Part shown: piece by piece, positions 62,610 to 64,000 of the stretch
Layout of the letters: every line of letters begins with the position of its first letter
Numbering within the stretch: position 1 is the first letter of the stretch
Assembly: GCF_030766725.1 (NCBI RefSeq)
Contig: NZ_JARQWR010000013.1
Coordinates: 62,001-126,000 of the forward strand
Source of the DNA: Flavobacterium aerium
GTDB lineage: Bacteria; Bacteroidota; Bacteroidia; Flavobacteriales; Flavobacteriaceae
Direction: 5' to 3'
Length of the DNA stretch: 64,000 nucleotides
The notes under the pieces: generated by a model
What the model was told of the DNA's origin: nothing
Databases searched by the model: none
Seen by the model: only the letters and a program-made list of their open reading frames with translations
Translations under genes and position numbers: made by a program

Positions 62610-63938
62610 ATGAAAATGACCCATGCCATAAAAGGTTTTTCGAAACTATCGAAAGAAGAGAAAATTAATTGGATTGCCAAAACCTACTTTTCAACTCCTT
62701 CCGAAGCAATTTCTATTATTAAAAAATACTGGAATAGTGATGCTTCTCTTCAAAAACTACATGATGATTTTATTGAAAACACAGTAACTAATTTCTACTT
62801 ACCGTATGGTGTTGCTCCAAACTTTTTAGTGAATGGAGTCTATTATACTATCCCGATGGTCATTGAGGAAAGTTCAGTTGTAGCGGCGGCGGCTAATGCA
62901 GCTAAATTCTGGTCTACGCGTGGTGGATTTAAAGCTACTGTTCTAAATACAGAGAAAATTGGTCAGCTACATTTCATCTTTAATGGTAATCCTGAAAAAC
63001 TGAAAATTTTCTTTGATAGTATTAAAAATAAATTATTTGCCGATACGGAAAGCATTACTAAGAATATGCAAAAACGTGGCGGTGGAATTTTAGATATTGT
63101 ATTGCGTGATAAAACGGATTTAATCCCAGATTACTATCAATTGCATGCCACTTTTGAAACGAAAGATTCTATGGGTGCCAATTTCATTAATTCTTGTTTG
63201 GAGCAATTTGCTCAAACTTTAAAAAATGAAGCTGCTCGTTATGATGCATTTACCATTATAGAAAAAGACATTCAGGTTGTGATGAGCATTTTATCGAATT
63301 ATGTTCCAAACTGTATTGTCCGTGCAGAAGTTTCTTGCCCTATTGCAGATTTAGATAAGGATTATGATACGGCTTATGCATTTGCAGAAAAATTTGTCCG
63401 TGCTGTACGTATTGCGGAAGTAGAGCCCTACAGAGCTGTAACCCATAACAAAGGAATAATGAATGGTGTCGATGCTGTAGTTTTAGCGCTTGGAAATGAC
63501 TTTAGAGCTGTAGAGGCTGGCGTACATGCTTATGCTTCAAAAGATGGTCAATACACGAGTTTATCTCATGCCAAAATAGAAAATAATATTTTCACTTTCT
63601 GGTTGGATATTCCTTTGGCTTTAGGAACAGTAGGTGGATTGACGTCTTTACATCCTATGGTTAAACTTTCGTTGGAAATGCTAAATAAGCCTTCTGCTGC
63701 CGAAGTAATGAAAATTGTAGCAGTAGCCGGATTAGCACAAAACTTTGCAGCTTTGCGTTCTCTAACGACTACGGGAATACAGGAAGGGCACATGAAAATG
63801 CATCTTATGAATATTCTAAATCAACTGAATGCTACTGCTGAAGAAAAAATAAATGCCGTTGCCTATTTTAAGACCAACGTTACTTCGCATAGTGCTGTTG
63901 TGGATTTCATTGAGAATAACAGAAAAGTAAAACTTTAA
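62610..63938 (+). CDS. Hydroxymethylglutaryl-CoA reductase (class II)
   Basis: Enzyme of 442 residues from the ATG at 62610 (a second start at 62616, MTHAIKGFSKLS, is equally plausible). It is annotated 'degradative' by family but in Flavobacteria it makes mevalonate for isoprenoids, including the menaquinone tail. Class II motifs: FYLPYGVAPNFLVNG, VIEESSVVAAAANAAKFWS (catalytic Glu), HNKGIMNGVDAVVLALGNDF (catalytic Lys and Asp), and LGTVGGLTSLHPMVKLSL with the C-terminal EGHMKMH histidine. Frames of the next gene are outside the window; a GHMP kinase is the usual neighbour. Confidence 0.96.
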   Translation: MKMTHAIKGFSKLSKEEKINWIAKTYFSTPSEAISIIKKYWNSDASLQKLHDDFIENTVTNFYLPYGVAPNFLVNGVYYTIPMVIEESSVVAAAANAAKFWSTRGGFKATVLNTEKIGQLHFIFNGNPEKLKIFFDSIKNKLFADTESITKNMQKRGGGILDIVLRDKTDLIPDYYQLHATFETKDSMGANFINSCLEQFAQTLKNEAARYDAFTIIEKDIQVVMSILSNYVPNCIVRAEVSCPIADLDKDYDTAYAFAEKFVRAVRIAEVEPYRAVTHNKGIMNGVDAVVLALGNDFRAVEAGVHAYASKDGQYTSLSHAKIENNIFTFWLDIPLALGTVGGLTSLHPMVKLSLEMLNKPSAAEVMKIVAVAGLAQNFAALRSLTTTGIQEGHMKMHLMNILNQLNATAEEKINAVAYFKTNVTSHSAVVDFIENNRKVKL

Positions 63939-64000
63939 TTTTTCTAAAGTCACTAGAAAACTCTACTCTTTCACAGAGGAATTTTGATTGGACTTACAAA

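Noticed and set aside
62366..62668. Plus-strand open frame of 100 codons spanning the regulator start and HMG-CoA reductase start
   Set aside because: Overlaps two well-supported genes and the HMG-CoA reductase promoter; no homology.

Overview
This is a chromosomal window from a low-GC member of the Bacteroidota, almost certainly the family Flavobacteriaceae. The evidence is a GLPGLI-family protein pair, a DUF5686 outer-membrane protein, the TamL lipoprotein, PorT of the type IX secretion system, a 2TM-domain protein, menaquinone (not ubiquinone) metabolism, and repeated Bacteroidota-type promoters (TAnnTTTG at -7). Genus cannot be settled from the sequence alone; Flavobacterium or Myroides-like organisms would fit. 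No rRNA, tRNA, insertion sequence, phage or CRISPR array was seen.

Layout. 1-3.6 kb: a histidine kinase/response regulator pair bracketed by two GLPGLI-family paralogues, with a three-fold 10-bp-spaced GTTAAC repeat in front. 3.8-7.1 kb: a secreted unknown and two overlapping AraC-type regulators. 7.4-11.8 kb: deoxynucleoside kinase, then a TonB-dependent siderophore receptor with its PepSY membrane partner. 11.8-28.4 kb: core metabolism and envelope genes (inorganic pyrophosphatase, DUF5686, pyruvate dehydrogenase E1 beta, ETF, bifunctional nuclease, thymidylate synthase, DHFR, menaquinone methyltransferase, PorT, rRNA methyltransferase, TamL, aldolase, AccD). 28.5-37.9 kb: WG-repeat protein, MacB-like permease, PurH and the mreBCD-mrdA-rodA rod-shape operon. 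37.9-47.6 kb: endonuclease, an orphan OppC-like permease translationally linked to a Prc protease, surE-lpxB, C40 peptidase and ComEC. 47.6-55.5 kb: thioredoxin-like protein and a peptide-use operon (dipeptidyl peptidase IV followed by three POT transporters). 55.98-62.44 kb: an accessory RiPP cluster. 62.6 kb to the end: HMG-CoA reductase of the mevalonate pathway.

The part most worth following up is the RiPP cluster, read leftward: a response regulator, a short acidic precursor peptide, an ATP-grasp maturase, an unrecognised 65-residue protein, a SPASM protein without a radical SAM core, and two related ~540-residue lipoproteins. It matches the bioinformatically defined 'grasp-with-spasm' type, but the two lipoproteins appear to be a new accessory: one carries an ExH...GHxH pattern like the EreA/ChaN/Tiki hydrolase-fold superfamily, and the other has lost those histidines, so they look like an enzyme/pseudo-enzyme pair. 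The open reading frames abut or overlap, which supports one transcription unit. The cluster carries no visible transporter or leader protease.
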